A DNA stretch of 17,234 nt from Eubacteriaceae bacterium (lineage in GTDB: Bacteria; Bacillota; Clostridia; Eubacteriales; Alkalibacteraceae). Below the pieces are notes generated by a model. That model searched no databases. It had not been told where the DNA came from and was given only the letters and a program-made list of their open reading frames with translations. How positions within the stretch are numbered: position 1 is the first letter of the stretch; the number at the start of each line of letters is the position of its first letter. Of the stretch, positions 7,308 through 14,320 are shown in pieces. The stretch spans positions 10,212 to 27,445 of the forward strand of contig DMAW01000118.1 in NCBI GenBank assembly GCA_003446375.1. The letters are read 5' to 3'. The translations under genes and the position numbers were made by a program.

Positions 7308-9116
7308 ATGAACGGATACAATGGAACTGTGCTTAGAGTGAATTTGACTGAAAAGAAAGTGACAAAAGAACCTTTGAACTTGGAAGAGGCTCAAAAGTTT
7401 ATAGGAGGAAGAGGGCTTGCAACCAAGATGCTGATGGATGAGATAGATCCACAAGTAGATGCTTTAAGCGTTGACAACAAGTTGATTTTTGTTACGGGAC
7501 CGCTTACGGGTACGCCTACTCCTACAGGAGGAAGGTACATGGTGGTTACCAAGTCGCCTCTAACGGGTACTGTTGCATGTTCAAATTCAGGCGGATACTG
7601 GGGTGCGGAACTTAAGTTTGCCGGCTATGATGCCATAATCCTGGAAGGAAAATCAGACAGTCCGGTTTATCTTAATATCGTCGACGGAGAAGTAGAAATA
7701 AAAGATGCAGCTTCAATTTGGGGCAAGCTAGTATCTGAGACTACAGATATTTTAGAAAAAGCGCACGGAGAAAAAGTCAAGGTAGCGACAATAGGACCTG
7801 CCGGAGAAAAATTGTCTAAAATAGCAGCTGTCATGAATGACAGGGGAAGAGCAGCCGGACGTTCAGGGGTAGGTGCCGTAATGGGGTCTAAAAACCTGAA
7901 GGCTGTCGTAATCAAGGGAAGCAATAAGGTAGCCATTGCCGATAACGACAAACTTAAGGAAGTATTCTCTAGGTGCATGGGCAAGATAAAAGAAAATGGA
8001 GTTACCGGGCAAGGCCTGCCCGCATATGGGACTGCAGTGCTGGTAAATATAATCAACGAAAACGGCGTGTTCCCAACTAACAATTTTCAAACTTCCACTT
8101 TTGACAAGGCGGATGAGATAAGCGGAGAGACTCTGGCTGAAAAGTATCTTAAGAAAAAAGATCCATGCTACAGATGTCCTATCGGATGCGGAAGATACTG
8201 TGAAGTAGATGACATAAAAGGTCAGGGACCGGAGTATGAAACAGTATGGGCATTTGGTTCAGACTGCGGAGTATCGAACCTTGGAAATATCATCAAAGCC
8301 AATTATTGGTGCAACGAGTACGGAATAGACACTATTTCGGCCGGGGCTACAATTGCGGCGGCTATGGAGCTTTATCAAAGAGGATTGGTAAAAGACGATG
8401 AACTTGCAGGCGGCCCAAAACTTGAATGGGGCAACGATGAAGCGATAATCGAGTGGACCAAGAAGATGGGCGCAGTAGACGGTTTTGGTGCGAAGATGGC
8501 TGAGGGATCTTATAGACTCTGTGATAGCTACGGAGTGCCTGAGCTGTCAATGAGTGTTAAAAAACAGGAACTTCCGGCTTACGATCCAAGAGGAATTCAA
8601 GGTCAAGGGGTCCAGTATGCGACTTCGAACAGAGGCGGATGCCACGTAAGGGGATATATGATATCGCCTGAAATATTAGGCCTTCCTGAAAAACTTGATA
8701 GGTTTACATTGGATGGAAAAGCTGAATGGGCAAAAATATTCCAAGACTTCACAGCGGCTATAGACTCTTCCGGTTTATGCCTGTTCACTTCTTTTGCCAT
8801 GGGGGCCGACGATTATGCAGATATGGTAAATGCGGTGTGCGGAACGAATTTGACGGGGAATGACTTTATACAAGCCGGTGAGAGGATATGGAATCTAGAA
8901 AAAGTCTTCAATTTAAAAGCCGGAATAGACCCAAGCCAAGATAAACTTCCTAAGAGACTTGTAGAAGATCCGATCCCGGATGGTCCTTCCAAAGACTGGG
9001 TGACCAAGCTAGACGAGCTTCTGCCTCAATATTATAACGTAAGAGGATGGGGTACTGACGGAATACCGACTGCAGATAAATTGGCAGGACTTGGAATAGA
9101 GGATTATACGCCTTGA
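7308..9116 (+). CDS. aor: Aldehyde:ferredoxin oxidoreductase (tungsten-containing AOR)
   Basis: AOR oxidises aldehydes to carboxylic acids with ferredoxin as electron acceptor, or can run in reverse. It uses a bis-pterin tungsten centre and one [4Fe-4S] cluster. The 602-residue length fits the family. The N-terminal pterin-binding domain shows I-G-G-R-G-L, G-P-L-T-G-T, and S-N-S-G-G-Y-W-G. The cluster motif C-x2-C-x3-C is at Cys287, Cys290 and Cys294, and the fourth ligand lies in D-S-S-G-L-C (Asp486 to Cys491), the second pterin motif. R-G-G-C-H carries the conserved His. The end, R-G-W-G-T-D-G-I-P-T, is typical. AAGGAGG 8 nt before the ATG sets the start and predicts strong translation. It stands alone behind a sigma-54 promoter, next to a metal-cofactor operon, so it is probably the main client of that cofactor. 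In amino-acid fermenters such enzymes handle aldehydes from 2-oxoacid breakdown; the substrate here is not shown. Confidence 0.96.
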   Translation: MNGYNGTVLRVNLTEKKVTKEPLNLEEAQKFIGGRGLATKMLMDEIDPQVDALSVDNKLIFVTGPLTGTPTPTGGRYMVVTKSPLTGTVACSNSGGYWGAELKFAGYDAIILEGKSDSPVYLNIVDGEVEIKDAASIWGKLVSETTDILEKAHGEKVKVATIGPAGEKLSKIAAVMNDRGRAAGRSGVGAVMGSKNLKAVVIKGSNKVAIADNDKLKEVFSRCMGKIKENGVTGQGLPAYGTAVLVNIINENGVFPTNNFQTSTFDKADEISGETLAEKYLKKKDPCYRCPIGCGRYCEVDDIKGQGPEYETVWAFGSDCGVSNLGNIIKANYWCNEYGIDTISAGATIAAAMELYQRGLVKDDELAGGPKLEWGNDEAIIEWTKKMGAVDGFGAKMAEGSYRLCDSYGVPELSMSVKKQELPAYDPRGIQGQGVQYATSNRGGCHVRGYMISPEILGLPEKLDRFTLDGKAEWAKIFQDFTAAIDSSGLCLFTSFAMGADDYADMVNAVCGTNLTGNDFIQAGERIWNLEKVFNLKAGIDPSQDKLPKRLVEDPIPDGPSKDWVTKLDELLPQYYNVRGWGTDGIPTADKLAGLGIEDYTP

Positions 9117-9130
9117 TAGATCAAAAACTT

Positions 9131-9166
9131 GCAAGGGTTTCTTTTTAGAAACCCTTGTTTTATAAT
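9131..9166 (+). terminator. Strong hairpin between aor and moaD (terminator or attenuator)
   Basis: CAAGGGTTTCT (9132-9142) pairs perfectly with AGAAACCCTTG (9147-9157) around a TTTT loop, giving an 11-bp stem. TTTTATAATT follows. It begins 15 nt after the aor stop. Since moaD and the MoeB-like gene follow in the same direction with no well-formed promoter, partial read-through is likely. That would make much more aor message than carrier-protein message. Confidence 0.8.
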
Positions 9167-9207
9167 TAAGAATAAGAAATAATTATTTGATGTGGAGGGC
9201 GTCTGAA

Positions 9208-9432
9208 ATGAAAGTAAAAGTCAAGCTGTTTGCTACCTTGAGAAATGGCAGAGGGAAAATACTGGACATGGATGAACGGGAAGGAACTGCAATAAAAGAA
9301 ATCGCTAAGAAGCTTGAAATACCGGAAGAAGAAATTGCCATATTGCTCTTAAATGGCCGAGATGCAAAGTTGTCTGACGAGCTTTCGGAAGGCGATACTG
9401 TTTCAATATTTCCTCCGGTAGGCGGAGGTTGA
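9208..9432 (+). CDS. moaD: MoaD-type sulfur carrier protein (molybdopterin synthase small subunit)
   Basis: This 74-residue ubiquitin-fold protein supplies sulfur, as a C-terminal thiocarboxylate, for making the molybdopterin dithiolene. Visible features are the first strand K-V-K-L-F-A-T-L-R, the L-L-N-G-R-D segment, the strand D-T-V-S-I-F-P-P, and the diagnostic C-terminal Gly-Gly (V-G-G-G). I set the start at ATG 9208, which has GGAGG at 9194-9198. An in-frame TTG at 9187 would place that binding site inside the coding region. The MoeB/ThiF-like activating enzyme begins 1 nt downstream. No moaE (the large subunit) is in the window, so the carrier must pair with a MoaE encoded elsewhere or act on another acceptor. 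Confidence 0.92.
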   Translation: MKVKVKLFATLRNGRGKILDMDEREGTAIKEIAKKLEIPEEEIAILLLNGRDAKLSDELSEGDTVSIFPPVGGG

Positions 9433-9433
9433 G

Positions 9434-10126
9434 ATGGAAAAGAGATACGAGCGCAACATAGGGATGCTAAGCAGATGGGAAATGGAGCAGCTGTTGACAA
9501 AGAGAGTGTGTGTGGTAGGATGCGGAGGCTTGGGAGGGTTTATCGTTGAAATGATAGCTAGGCTTGGGGTAAAGTCGATCACCGCTATAGATGGGGATGT
9601 TTTCGATGAGACCAATTTGAACCGGCAGCTATTATCCGATGAAGATTCCATAGGCTTTGAAAAAGCATTAAAAGCCAAGGCAAGAATCAATAAAATAAAC
9701 TCTTCTGTTGAAGTCAATGCTTTTGTAGGAAGGGTCGATGAACAAAATGGGCTTGAAATACTTGCAGGCCATGATGTCATCTTGGATGCGGTAGACAATA
9801 TACACACGAGAAAAATGCTTCAGACGTTGGCAGAAAAGCTAAATACTCCTCTTGTTCACGGGGCTATCGCAGGGTGGTATGGGCAGGTCGCAACGATTTA
9901 TCCGGGGGATCGGACTCTCGACTTAATCTATCCAAAGGAGTGCGAAAACAAAAGAGGAATAGAGGCAAAGCTTGGCAATCCTTCATTTACTCCTGGGCTT
10001 GTGGCATCTATTCAGGTAAGCGAAGCTGTCAAGGTAATGCTTGAACGTGGAAATGTATTGAGAAAAGAACTTCTTTATATAGATACGTTAAATCAAGAAT
10101 ACGAAAAAATTGAACTAGATAAATAA
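9434..10126 (+). CDS. MoeB/ThiF/HesA-family adenylyltransferase, short form
   Basis: Enzymes of this E1-like family adenylate the C-terminal glycine of MoaD or ThiS. The 230-residue protein has the nucleotide-binding loop V-V-G-C-G-G-L-G (27-34), the acidic I-D-G-D (52-55), N-L-N-R-Q (61-65) with the conserved Arg, D-A-V-D-N for the Mg/ATP site, and G-L-V-A-S-I-Q near the C-terminus. It lacks the two C-x2-C pairs that bind zinc in canonical MoeB and has no rhodanese domain. Its start is coupled to moaD, so MoaD is the evident substrate. ThiS activation is less likely because no thiamine genes are nearby. Short zinc-less members of this family are often seen beside aor genes; I give the family rather than a firm gene name. 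Confidence 0.85.
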   Translation: MEKRYERNIGMLSRWEMEQLLTKRVCVVGCGGLGGFIVEMIARLGVKSITAIDGDVFDETNLNRQLLSDEDSIGFEKALKAKARINKINSSVEVNAFVGRVDEQNGLEILAGHDVILDAVDNIHTRKMLQTLAEKLNTPLVHGAIAGWYGQVATIYPGDRTLDLIYPKECENKRGIEAKLGNPSFTPGLVASIQVSEAVKVMLERGNVLRKELLYIDTLNQEYEKIELDK

Positions 10127-10158
10127 CGACAACAGAACCTAAGAGGTTCTGTTGTCGT
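10126..10158. terminator. Bidirectional terminator between the convergent MoeB-like and hemolysin-III genes
   Basis: A perfect 15-bp stem pairs 10126-10140 with 10144-10158 around an AAG loop; the arm reads CGACAACAGAACCT. The stem starts at the last base of the MoeB-like stop codon and ends 4 nt before the stop of the minus-strand gene. On the minus strand it is followed by TTATTTAT, a fair U-rich tail. On the plus strand the tail (CGTTTACC) is poor, so it should work better for the minus-strand gene. Confidence 0.85.
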
Positions 10159-10161
10159 CGT

Positions 10162-10809
10162 TTACCTGATTATATACAAGCTGACCATCAAATAATGAGA
10201 TAAGCTTCCCATTAAGATAAAAAGATGGAAGATTTCATGAAAACCAAAGGGACCGAGTCTTATCTTTTGGCTTTTTGTCCCATATATGATTGCTCCCACA
10301 GTATAAAATAGTCCTCCGGCTACTAAAAGCGACATTCCGGCGGTTGGCAGTTGTGCCGCTAAAGGCTTTATTACAGATACGCTTGCCCATCCTAAAAACA
10401 AGTAAAGACCGGTGGATACCCACCTTGGGACGTTGATGAAAAACATCTTGACTATCATCCCGGCTAAAGCAAGAGTCCATATGACGGCTAAGAGAGTATA
10501 GCCTGTAATCCCTTTTAAAGTAATAAGGCAAACGGGGGTGTAAGTTGCAGCGATGAGCGCAAAGATCATCACATGATCTAGTTTTCTAAGGCGAGTCAGC
10601 ACCTTTTCGCCTGCTACTTTGCAATGGTAAAGGGAAGAAGAAAAGTAAAGCCCCATCAGCCCCAGTGAAAAAACTGTGCTGCTTATGATATAAGTTGCGT
10701 TGCCTTCCGATATTGAACGGATCAGCAGATAGGCAAAACCTATTACAGACAACACAAACCCTATGAAATGAGTAAGGGTGTTAAGTGGTTCGCGGACATT
10801 TATCTTCAT
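10162..10809 (-). CDS. trhA: Hemolysin III / PAQR-family integral membrane protein (TrhA-like)
   Basis: This is a 215-residue, seven-helix membrane protein of the hemolysin III (YqfA/TrhA, PAQR) family, implicated in membrane-lipid homeostasis despite the historical name. The conserved metal-site residues are present: S-S-S-L-Y-H (His62), L-D-H (Asp78), and the C-terminal H-E-I-F-H (His191 and His195) followed by G-S-L-S-H. Hydrophobic segments fill most of the remainder, and there is no cleavable signal peptide. I set the start at ATG 10809 because GAGGTGAT lies 8 nt before it. A GTG four codons upstream overlaps that binding site and is unlikely. It is transcribed away from a DUF1836 regulator and converges on the aor unit. 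Hydrolase activity is proposed for some family members but not shown by the sequence. Confidence 0.93.
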   Translation of the reverse strand: MKINVREPLNTLTHFIGFVLSVIGFAYLLIRSISEGNATYIISSTVFSLGLMGLYFSSSLYHCKVAGEKVLTRLRKLDHVMIFALIAATYTPVCLITLKGITGYTLLAVIWTLALAGMIVKMFFINVPRWVSTGLYLFLGWASVSVIKPLAAQLPTAGMSLLVAGGLFYTVGAIIYGTKSQKIRLGPFGFHEIFHLFILMGSLSHYLMVSLYIIR

Positions 10810-10844
10810 TTTGATTATCACCTCGTAATTTTTCCTGTATAATA

Positions 10845-10873
10845 ATATTAATACTAAATCGGCATTTAGTCAA
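10845..10873 (-). promoter_or_regulatory. Sigma-A-type promoter of the hemolysin-III gene
   Basis: Read on the minus strand, TTGACT (10873-10868) and TAATAT (10850-10845) are separated by exactly 17 nt. They lie about 35 nt upstream of the chosen start. The -35 box matches the consensus at 5 of 6 positions; the -10 box is weaker. A perfect inverted repeat (10853-10870) fills the spacer and part of the -35 box, which would let a repressor block polymerase. Confidence 0.65.
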
Positions 10874-10910
10874 CACAAAATACCATATAACCTAGTATGT
10901 GATACTAGAT
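10851..10910. promoter_or_regulatory. Candidate operator array: two palindromes made of one 9-bp half-site
   Basis: Palindrome 1 is ACTAAAT-CGGC-ATTTAGT (10853-10870). Palindrome 2 is CTAGTAT-GTG-ATACTAG (10892-10908). Both are perfect over 7-bp arms. Read in a common orientation, the four half-sites are ATACTAAAT (10851-10859, plus), TGACTAAAT (10864-10872, minus), ATACTAGGT (10890-10898, minus) and ATACTAGAT (10902-10910, plus). The half-sites face inward in the first palindrome and outward in the second. The first sits in the hemolysin-III promoter, the second just before the DUF1836 gene. I infer binding sites for the DUF1836 protein controlling both genes. Confidence 0.6.
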
Positions 10911-10929
10911 AGTTCGGAGTGAAAAAACG

Positions 10930-11409
10930 ATGAATAATTATTATGTCCCGCCTGATATTTCGCATATACCAAACATCAGGCTTTACATGGATCAAATGAT
11001 AGAATATTTGGAAAATATCTTGGAACCATTAATGGATGAAGATGATAAGGCTCTCATAACTAAAACCATGGTAAACAATTACGTTAAGTCTGGGCTTATT
11101 GAAAAACCTGAAAAAAAGAAATATGCAAAAAATCAAATAATGAACCTATTGATAACATGTCACTTTAAAAATGTGCTATCAATAGATGAGATTTCAGAGC
11201 TCTTTAAAATCAAAGAAAAACTATATTCACAAGAAGGGTTTTATTTATCATATAGAAAAGCTTGTTTGGACATAGATAAGGAAGTTGAAGACAATGAATA
11301 TTCAAAGGATTCTTTAGACTATACAATAAAAGCGATAATAATGTCTGACTATTATAAACGTATGGCTAAAAAATCATTGAAAGATAAATCTGTTCAGCTT
11401 GATGATTGA
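10930..11409 (+). CDS. DUF1836-family protein, putative DNA-binding regulator (YkrK-like)
   Basis: The 159-residue protein matches the DUF1836 pattern: I-P-N-I-x-L-Y-M-D-Q near the N-terminus, then a MerR-like winged-helix stretch T-K-T-M-V-N-N-Y-V-K-S-G-L-I, K-K-K-Y, and L-S-I-D-E-I. No enzyme motif, signal peptide or membrane segment is visible. As I recall the literature, Bacillus subtilis YkrK, of this family, represses the adjacent membrane-protease gene htpX. Here the partner transcribed away is a membrane protein too, and the shared region holds two palindromes. The start has GGAG 10 nt upstream. Base composition is more AT-rich than the genes on either side. A regulator of the hemolysin-III gene and of itself is the best inference; it might also affect the folate operon promoter immediately downstream. 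Confidence 0.8.
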   Translation: MNNYYVPPDISHIPNIRLYMDQMIEYLENILEPLMDEDDKALITKTMVNNYVKSGLIEKPEKKKYAKNQIMNLLITCHFKNVLSIDEISELFKIKEKLYSQEGFYLSYRKACLDIDKEVEDNEYSKDSLDYTIKAIIMSDYYKRMAKKSLKDKSVQLDD

Positions 11410-11411
11410 TG

Positions 11412-11440
11412 TTGTGTGAAATACGCTGCTGTATTATAAT
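11412..11440 (+). promoter_or_regulatory. Sigma-A-type promoter of the pab-fol operon
   Basis: A perfect -10 box TATAAT (11435-11440) is preceded, at a 17-nt spacing, by TTGTGT (11412-11417), which keeps the TTG core of the -35 consensus. It starts 3 nt after the DUF1836 stop and predicts transcription from about 11447, giving a leader of about 43 nt before pabA. No hairpin separates it from the upstream gene, so read-through may add to expression. Confidence 0.7.
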
Positions 11441-11489
11441 GGATGAAACTGAAATAAACTTATATATACAAGCTATGGAGGAAAAGCTT

Positions 11490-12068
11490 TTGATACTGAT
11501 GATCGACAACTACGATTCTTTTACATATAACTTAGTCCAGTACATTGAGTCTATAGGGCCAAAGGTAAAGGTGGCCAGAAATGACCAAATAACTGTACAG
11601 GAAGTAAAAGATCTCAAGCCGAATATAATAGTGATTTCGCCAGGGCCCGGGAGGCCTGAAAATGCAGGTGTTTCATTAAAATTGGTAGAAGAATTTAAAG
11701 ATGAGATACCGATTTTAGGAATATGTCTTGGACATCAAACAATAGCTCAAGCCTTTGGAGGGAAAATAGTGACAGCTCAGCAACCGGTCCATGGAAAGGT
11801 TCATGAAGTAAAGCATGATGGCAAGGGGATTTTTCAGGGGATAAAAAACCCATTAAAAGTTACAAGGTATCATTCTTTGATCATAGAAAGAAATTCTTTG
11901 CCGGAGTGTTTTGAAGTAACTTGCCGAACTGATATTGGTGAGATAATGGGCATAAGGCATAAAAGCTTGCCTGTAGAAGGAATACAGTTTCATCCTGAAG
12001 CTATTCTAACGGAAATGGGCATGGAGCTTCTGCAAAACTTTTGGCAGCTACAGGGAGGTAGGGCGTGA
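11490..12068 (+). CDS. pabA: Aminodeoxychorismate synthase glutamine amidotransferase subunit PabA
   Basis: PabA hydrolyses glutamine and passes ammonia to PabB, which makes 4-amino-4-deoxychorismate for pABA. The 192-residue protein begins M-I-L-M-I-D-N-Y-D-S-F-T-Y-N, the standard PabA/TrpG opening. It carries the oxyanion loop S-P-G-P-G-R-P, the nucleophile in G-I-C-L-G-H (Cys79), and H-P-E (His168, Glu170) completing the triad. The start is TTG 11490, with GGAGG at 11477-11481. A longer frame reaching back to 11406 would overlap the upstream gene and add a tail unlike the family. Pairing with a PabB carrying the PIKGT motif, and with pabC and fol genes, points to folate rather than tryptophan, though such subunits can serve both. 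Confidence 0.94.
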   Translation: MILMIDNYDSFTYNLVQYIESIGPKVKVARNDQITVQEVKDLKPNIIVISPGPGRPENAGVSLKLVEEFKDEIPILGICLGHQTIAQAFGGKIVTAQQPVHGKVHEVKHDGKGIFQGIKNPLKVTRYHSLIIERNSLPECFEVTCRTDIGEIMGIRHKSLPVEGIQFHPEAILTEMGMELLQNFWQLQGGRA

Positions 12069-13474
12069 TTAGAGAAATTAAAGGCATATATATTGATGCT
12101 TTTGAATTATTTTCGTGTATAAAGAACGAACCGTATCCATTTTTGCTTGAAAGTGGAATGGATCATGAAAATCTAGGCAGATATTCAATCATTGGATGGA
12201 ATCCTTTTATGATTTTTAAATGCAGAGAAGATCATGTGGAGATTAAAGCAAATAATAAAATCGAGATAAGTAGCAAGGATCCTTTTGAACTCCTTAAAGA
12301 GCATCTGAAGAAGTACAGGAAAAATTCAAACGGCAAGCTTCCGTTTAGTGGAGGAGCAGTAGGGTATTTTTCGTATGATTTAAAAAATCGTTTAGAAAAA
12401 CTGCCTCATAATGCCAAAAAAGATGTTGAGATATGCGATATGCATTTTGGCTTTTACGATGAGATCCTAGTGATAGATCACAAAGACAAAAAGACTTATG
12501 CCGCCACGTACGGCATAAGTGTAGATGCAGATAAAATACTCGATTCTATAGAAGAAAGAGTGGAATCTTTTATAGCTGAACAAACGGAACGATATGATGA
12601 TTCAGATATAGAGTTTGGTTTATATAACAGAGAAAAAACAGAGTTTATCTCAAACTTTACAAAAGAAGAATACTTAAATGCCCTTGATAGAGTCCATGAA
12701 TACATAAGGCAGGGCGACATTTATCAGACTAATCTTGCCCAACGTTTTACGGCGGATTTGAAGACAACCCCTGAAAAGCTCTACAGAGTGTTAAGAAAGG
12801 TAAACCCGGCTCCTTTCGCATCTTATATGCCTTTGGACGAAGGGGTGATTGTAAGCAGTTCTCCGGAAAGGTTCATGAGGCTTGCTGAAAACATTGCTGA
12901 AGCAAGACCTATAAAGGGCACCTTGCCCAGAGGAAAGACTCCTGATGAAGATGAACATAACAAGGCAGCCTTGGCAGCAAGCGAGAAGGATAAAGCAGAA
13001 CTGCTCATGATAGTCGATCTTGAAAGAAACGATCTGGGAAGAGTTGCAAAGACGGGAAGCGTAAAAGTAACAGAGCTTTATAAAATAGAGACCTACCCAA
13101 CGGTATTTCATCTCGTGTCCACGGTAAAGGCAGAGCTTGGTCAAGGATTGCAGGCCATAGACTTGGTGAAAGCAACTTTTCCGGGGGGATCCATAACAGG
13201 GGCGCCTAAGATCAGGGCGATGGAAATCATAGATGAGCTGGAACCTACTGCAAGAAACTTGTATACAGGATCGATAGGATACATAGACTTTAATGGAGAT
13301 ATGGATCTGAATATAGTCATAAGGACTATATTCTGCAAAGACGGAAAGGCTTATTTTCAAGTCGGAGGAGGAATCGTATGGGATTCCGATAACGAGCTTG
13401 AGTATGAAGAGACATTTCATAAAGCAGCTGCGTTAATGAAAAGCATTGAAATAGCAAATAAGTTAGGTGATTAA
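12065..13474 (+). CDS. pabB: Aminodeoxychorismate synthase component I PabB
   Basis: PabB converts chorismate and ammonia to aminodeoxychorismate. The 469-residue protein has the N-terminal anthranilate-synthase-I-type domain (P-F-L-L-E-S-G, G-R-Y-S-I-I-G) and the C-terminal chorismate-binding domain. The key discriminator is R-P-I-K-G-T at 281-286: the Lys284 replaces the Ala of TrpE and marks aminodeoxychorismate synthase. Other motifs are D-L-E-R-N-D-L-G, F-P-G-G-S-I-T-G-A-P-K and G-G-G-I-V. The start is GTG, overlapping the pabA stop as GTGA, with GGAGG at 12054-12058, which fits equal production of the two subunits. Confidence 0.96.
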   Translation: MIREIKGIYIDAFELFSCIKNEPYPFLLESGMDHENLGRYSIIGWNPFMIFKCREDHVEIKANNKIEISSKDPFELLKEHLKKYRKNSNGKLPFSGGAVGYFSYDLKNRLEKLPHNAKKDVEICDMHFGFYDEILVIDHKDKKTYAATYGISVDADKILDSIEERVESFIAEQTERYDDSDIEFGLYNREKTEFISNFTKEEYLNALDRVHEYIRQGDIYQTNLAQRFTADLKTTPEKLYRVLRKVNPAPFASYMPLDEGVIVSSSPERFMRLAENIAEARPIKGTLPRGKTPDEDEHNKAALAASEKDKAELLMIVDLERNDLGRVAKTGSVKVTELYKIETYPTVFHLVSTVKAELGQGLQAIDLVKATFPGGSITGAPKIRAMEIIDELEPTARNLYTGSIGYIDFNGDMDLNIVIRTIFCKDGKAYFQVGGGIVWDSDNELEYEETFHKAAALMKSIEIANKLGD

Positions 13475-14320
13475 ATGGAATGGGTAGTGATCAATGGGAT
13501 ATTAAAAGATAGCAGCAAGGCGAAAATCCAAGTGGCATCTCCGGGGATCATGTATGGCTGGGGCTTGTTTGAAACCTTGAAATACAGCCAAAAGAAGCTG
13601 GAGATGTTTGATTCTCATATGAGGAGATTCCGGAGCGGGGCTAAAGCCTTGGGCCTAGAGATCGTGCCTTCTGATGGTGAAATTGAAAAATATTGTTTTG
13701 ATATTATTGAGAGATATAATAAAGAGCGTGGCGCCATAAAGATTTCGGCAGTCAAGGATTTTGATCAGACGTGCCTGATGATAAGCAGAAGAGAGCTGTC
13801 ATATGATCTTGATAAATACAAAAGAGGTTTTTCGGTTGCGTTTGCGGATGTAACCAGGAATCAAGCTAGCAATTTGGTGAAAATTAAAAGCGATAATTAC
13901 CTAGAAAATCTTCTGGAGCTTGAAAAGGCCAAGAGAGCCGGATTTGACGAAGTACTGTTTTTAAATACAGACGGATATCTAGCCGAAGGATCTTTTACAA
14001 ACGTATTTTGCTTTAAGGGAAAAACCTTATTTACTCCGGATGATAAGTGCGGAATACTAAAGGGAATAATGCGAGAGGCAGTTATACGGATAGCTTTGGA
14101 ATCCGGCTTTGAGGTAGAGGAAGGCAAGATGACAAAGAAAGAATTTTATGAAAGCCAAGAGATATTTCTCACAAATTCACTCATGGGGATTATGCCTGTG
14201 TGCAAGCTGGGAAATCAGAAAAGAGATGTCTTTGGCCCGGCAACAAGGATGCTTTACGAAAAATTAAAAAACACCGATCTGACAAACGAGGAGGCAATGG
14301 GATGGATAAGGAAAGAATAG
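13475..14320 (+). CDS. pabC: 4-amino-4-deoxychorismate lyase PabC (PLP fold-type IV)
   Basis: PabC releases pyruvate from aminodeoxychorismate to give p-aminobenzoate. The 281-residue protein is of the branched-chain-aminotransferase/ADC-lyase fold. It has G-W-G-L-F-E-T-L near the N-terminus, the PLP lysine in I-K-S-D-N-Y-L (Lys138), L-A-E-G-S-F-T-N-V-F and G-I-L-K-G-I-M-R-E. The ATG follows the pabB stop with no gap, and AGGTGA lies just before. A D-amino-acid or branched-chain aminotransferase cannot be excluded from fold alone, but the pabA-pabB-pabC order makes the lyase role very likely. Its 3' end overlaps folE by 19 nt. Confidence 0.92.
   Translation: MEWVVINGILKDSSKAKIQVASPGIMYGWGLFETLKYSQKKLEMFDSHMRRFRSGAKALGLEIVPSDGEIEKYCFDIIERYNKERGAIKISAVKDFDQTCLMISRRELSYDLDKYKRGFSVAFADVTRNQASNLVKIKSDNYLENLLELEKAKRAGFDEVLFLNTDGYLAEGSFTNVFCFKGKTLFTPDDKCGILKGIMREAVIRIALESGFEVEEGKMTKKEFYESQEIFLTNSLMGIMPVCKLGNQKRDVFGPATRMLYEKLKNTDLTNEEAMGWIRKE

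Noticed and set aside
8166..8780. Possible selenocysteine or altered metal ligands in the AOR
   Set aside because: All four cluster cysteines (287, 290, 294, 491) are encoded by ordinary Cys codons and there is no in-frame TGA.
9161..9166. Perfect TATAAT upstream of moaD as an independent promoter
   Set aside because: No acceptable -35 box lies 16-18 nt upstream, and the hexamer is part of the T-rich tail of the hairpin. Kept only as a possibility to test.
10886..10910. Promoter for the DUF1836 gene (TATAAC at 10886-10891 or GATACT at 10901-10906)
   Set aside because: Neither hexamer has a reasonable -35 partner at the right distance, so I could not choose one.
11406..11489. Longer PabA with an N-terminal extension
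   Set aside because: The extension overlaps the upstream gene and the promoter, has no family resemblance, and a good binding site supports the TTG at 11490.
12791..13420. Long antisense open frame opposite pabB, and similar antisense frames opposite moaA (3431-3925) and aor (7667-8083)
   Set aside because: Each lies wholly opposite a well-conserved gene, has no ribosome-binding site, and its translation shows no recognisable domain. They are by-products of codon bias.
14200..14301. N-terminally extended FolE starting inside pabC
   Set aside because: The extra residues are the pabC sequence read in another frame; GAGGAGG before ATG 14302 marks the real start.
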